From NCBI GenBank assembly GCA_009885415.1, contig VFKU01000321.1, forward strand, positions 1-7,007: 7,007 nt of DNA. Reading direction: 5' to 3'. Made by a program: the position numbers and the translations under genes. Below the pieces are notes generated by a model. The model was not told the origin of the DNA and searched no databases. It saw only the letters and a program-made list of their open reading frames with translations. This document shows, piece by piece, positions 6,489-7,007 of the stretch (position 1 is its first letter; every line of letters begins with the position of its first letter). This stretch comes from Rhodothermota bacterium. GTDB taxonomy: Bacteria; Hydrogenedentota; Hydrogenedentia; Hydrogenedentales; GCA-2746185.

Positions 6489-7007
6489 TCATCCGTTCTC
6501 GCCCGGCTGCCGCAGCAGGCGTGGCGCCCCGCTTTGGCCCATCGCGATCGCATTGGACGGCGCGGCACCGGCCGCGCCCTTGTCCATCTCAAGCCCCTGC
6601 AACCGCGTGTCGTTAATGAAATCCAGCAACAGTCTCAGCGCCTCCCGCTTCACTTCCGGCGATGCGTTCGTCAGCACCGATCCCGGATCCGCCTCTTCGC
6701 TGACGTCCTCCGGCAAGGACTCGCCCGGCCCGGGCATTTCCAAGGCGCGATTCATAAGCAAGTCCTGCACCACTTCCTCGACCATCGCCGACGTGATCAC
6801 CTTCTTCTGGTAACCGAATCCCGTCACCAGCGCGTTGTCGCATATAATATTGATGAGCCGTGGATTGCCACGCGCGCTCTCCACGATCTCCTTCTTCGCG
6901 CCCTCGGTAAAAATCCACACCCGCGGTGCGCCCGCCTTGATCAGACGGTGCTTGATGTACTCCACGCTCTCATCGTGGTTCAGCGGCTTGATCACCGCCC
7001 GCACCGC
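6489..7007 (-). CDS. ExeA/GspA-type AAA ATPase, C-terminal part (runs off right edge)
   Basis: The 172 visible residues are the lid and C-terminal tail of an AAA ATPase of the ExeA/GspA type. A subfamily of these (XrtA-associated or PEP-CTERM-locus secretion ATPases) sits in exopolysaccharide loci. Supporting motifs are RAVIKPLNHDESVEYIKHRL (3-22), FTEGAKKEIVESARGNPRLI (33-52) containing the sensor-2 GNPR arginine, IICDNALVTGFGY (54-66), and VEEVVQDL (76-83). The Walker A and B motifs must lie beyond the right edge. After the lid comes a tail of about 85 residues: a Pro/Glu/Asp-rich linker (91-110), a probable helix SPEVKREALRLLLDFIND (116-133), and a Gly/Ala-rich end. It ends 29 bases before the CpsD-like gene and is probably co-transcribed with it. 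The frame is open to the window edge. A valine codon at 7002-7004 is not the real start, because the lid alone would not fold as a functional ATPase. Confidence 0.88.
   Translation of the reverse strand, partial: AVRAVIKPLNHDESVEYIKHRLIKAGAPRVWIFTEGAKKEIVESARGNPRLINIICDNALVTGFGYQKKVITSAMVEEVVQDLLMNRALEMPGPGESLPEDVSEEADPGSVLTNASPEVKREALRLLLDFINDTRLQGLEMDKGAAGAAPSNAIAMGQSGAPRLLRQPGENG

Larger units (their letters stand above)
1..7007 (-). other. Single-direction polysaccharide biosynthesis operon (internal part)
   Basis: All eight coding regions are on the minus strand. Gaps are 29, 27, 22 and 64 bases in the upstream half, and three 4-base overlaps follow (2831-2834, 1830-1833 and 472-475). 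No promoter or intrinsic terminator is visible between genes. The content (two ATPases, GGDEF-like protein, initiating transferase, flippase, two GT2 enzymes, ligase/polymerase) is a coherent Wzx/Wzy-type set. Both ends of the operon lie outside the window, so a Wzz-type chain-length protein, an outer-membrane exporter and further transferases may be just beyond. Confidence 0.75.

Noticed and set aside
5983..6813. Plus-strand open frame of 276 codons
   Set aside because: It is antisense to the CpsD-like ATPase and the ExeA-type ATPase. The product is Arg/His/Leu-rich and low in complexity.

Overview
The window looks like an internal stretch of a cell-surface or extracellular polysaccharide biosynthesis operon. 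The composition is high-GC (about 60% by eye, not computed). All seven recognisable genes, five complete and two cut by the window edges, lie on the minus strand, so transcription runs from high to low coordinates. There is no gene-free stretch longer than about 65 bases, and I see no promoter, intrinsic terminator, RNA gene, CRISPR array or mobile element. The layout (flippase, membrane ligase/polymerase, Wzc/CpsD-like ATPase) points to a Gram-negative-type envelope. The phylum cannot be fixed from this sequence. A degenerate GGDEF protein inside such an operon brings Planctomycetota or Proteobacteria-like genomes to mind, but that is only an impression.

In transcription order: (1) the C-terminal end of an ExeA/GspA-type AAA ATPase of the kind found in exopolysaccharide and exosortase loci; (2) a CpsD/Wzc-type cytoplasmic P-loop ATPase (BY-kinase family) starting with MSKIYEAL, whose Walker A lysine is replaced by threonine; (3) a small protein with a degenerate GGDEF-like fold; (4) an ExoY/WcaJ-type initiating sugar-phosphate transferase; (5) a WzxC-like oligosaccharide flippase; (6) a GT2 glycosyltransferase; (7) a polytopic O-antigen ligase/Wzy-like protein; (8) the N-terminal part of a second GT2 glycosyltransferase, cut by the left edge. 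Genes 1 and 8 are the partial ones. Items 2 to 7 are complete, so the full tally is eight coding regions: six complete and two partial.

Together these fit a Wzx/Wzy-type pathway. The initiating transferase puts the first sugar phosphate on undecaprenyl phosphate. GT2 enzymes extend the chain on the cytoplasmic face, the flippase turns the lipid-linked unit over, and the polytopic protein polymerises or ligates it in the periplasm. The two ATPases and the GGDEF-like protein at the upstream end would be control or export parts. The downstream genes are tightly coupled by three successive 4-base stop/start overlaps (ATGA, ATGA, GTGA), while the upstream genes are separated by 22 to 64 bases.

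The least ordinary part is the adjacent pair of apparently catalytically altered regulators: the P-loop ATPase lacking the usual Walker A lysine and the GGDEF-like protein lacking the GGDEF signature. The rest is conventional polysaccharide machinery.
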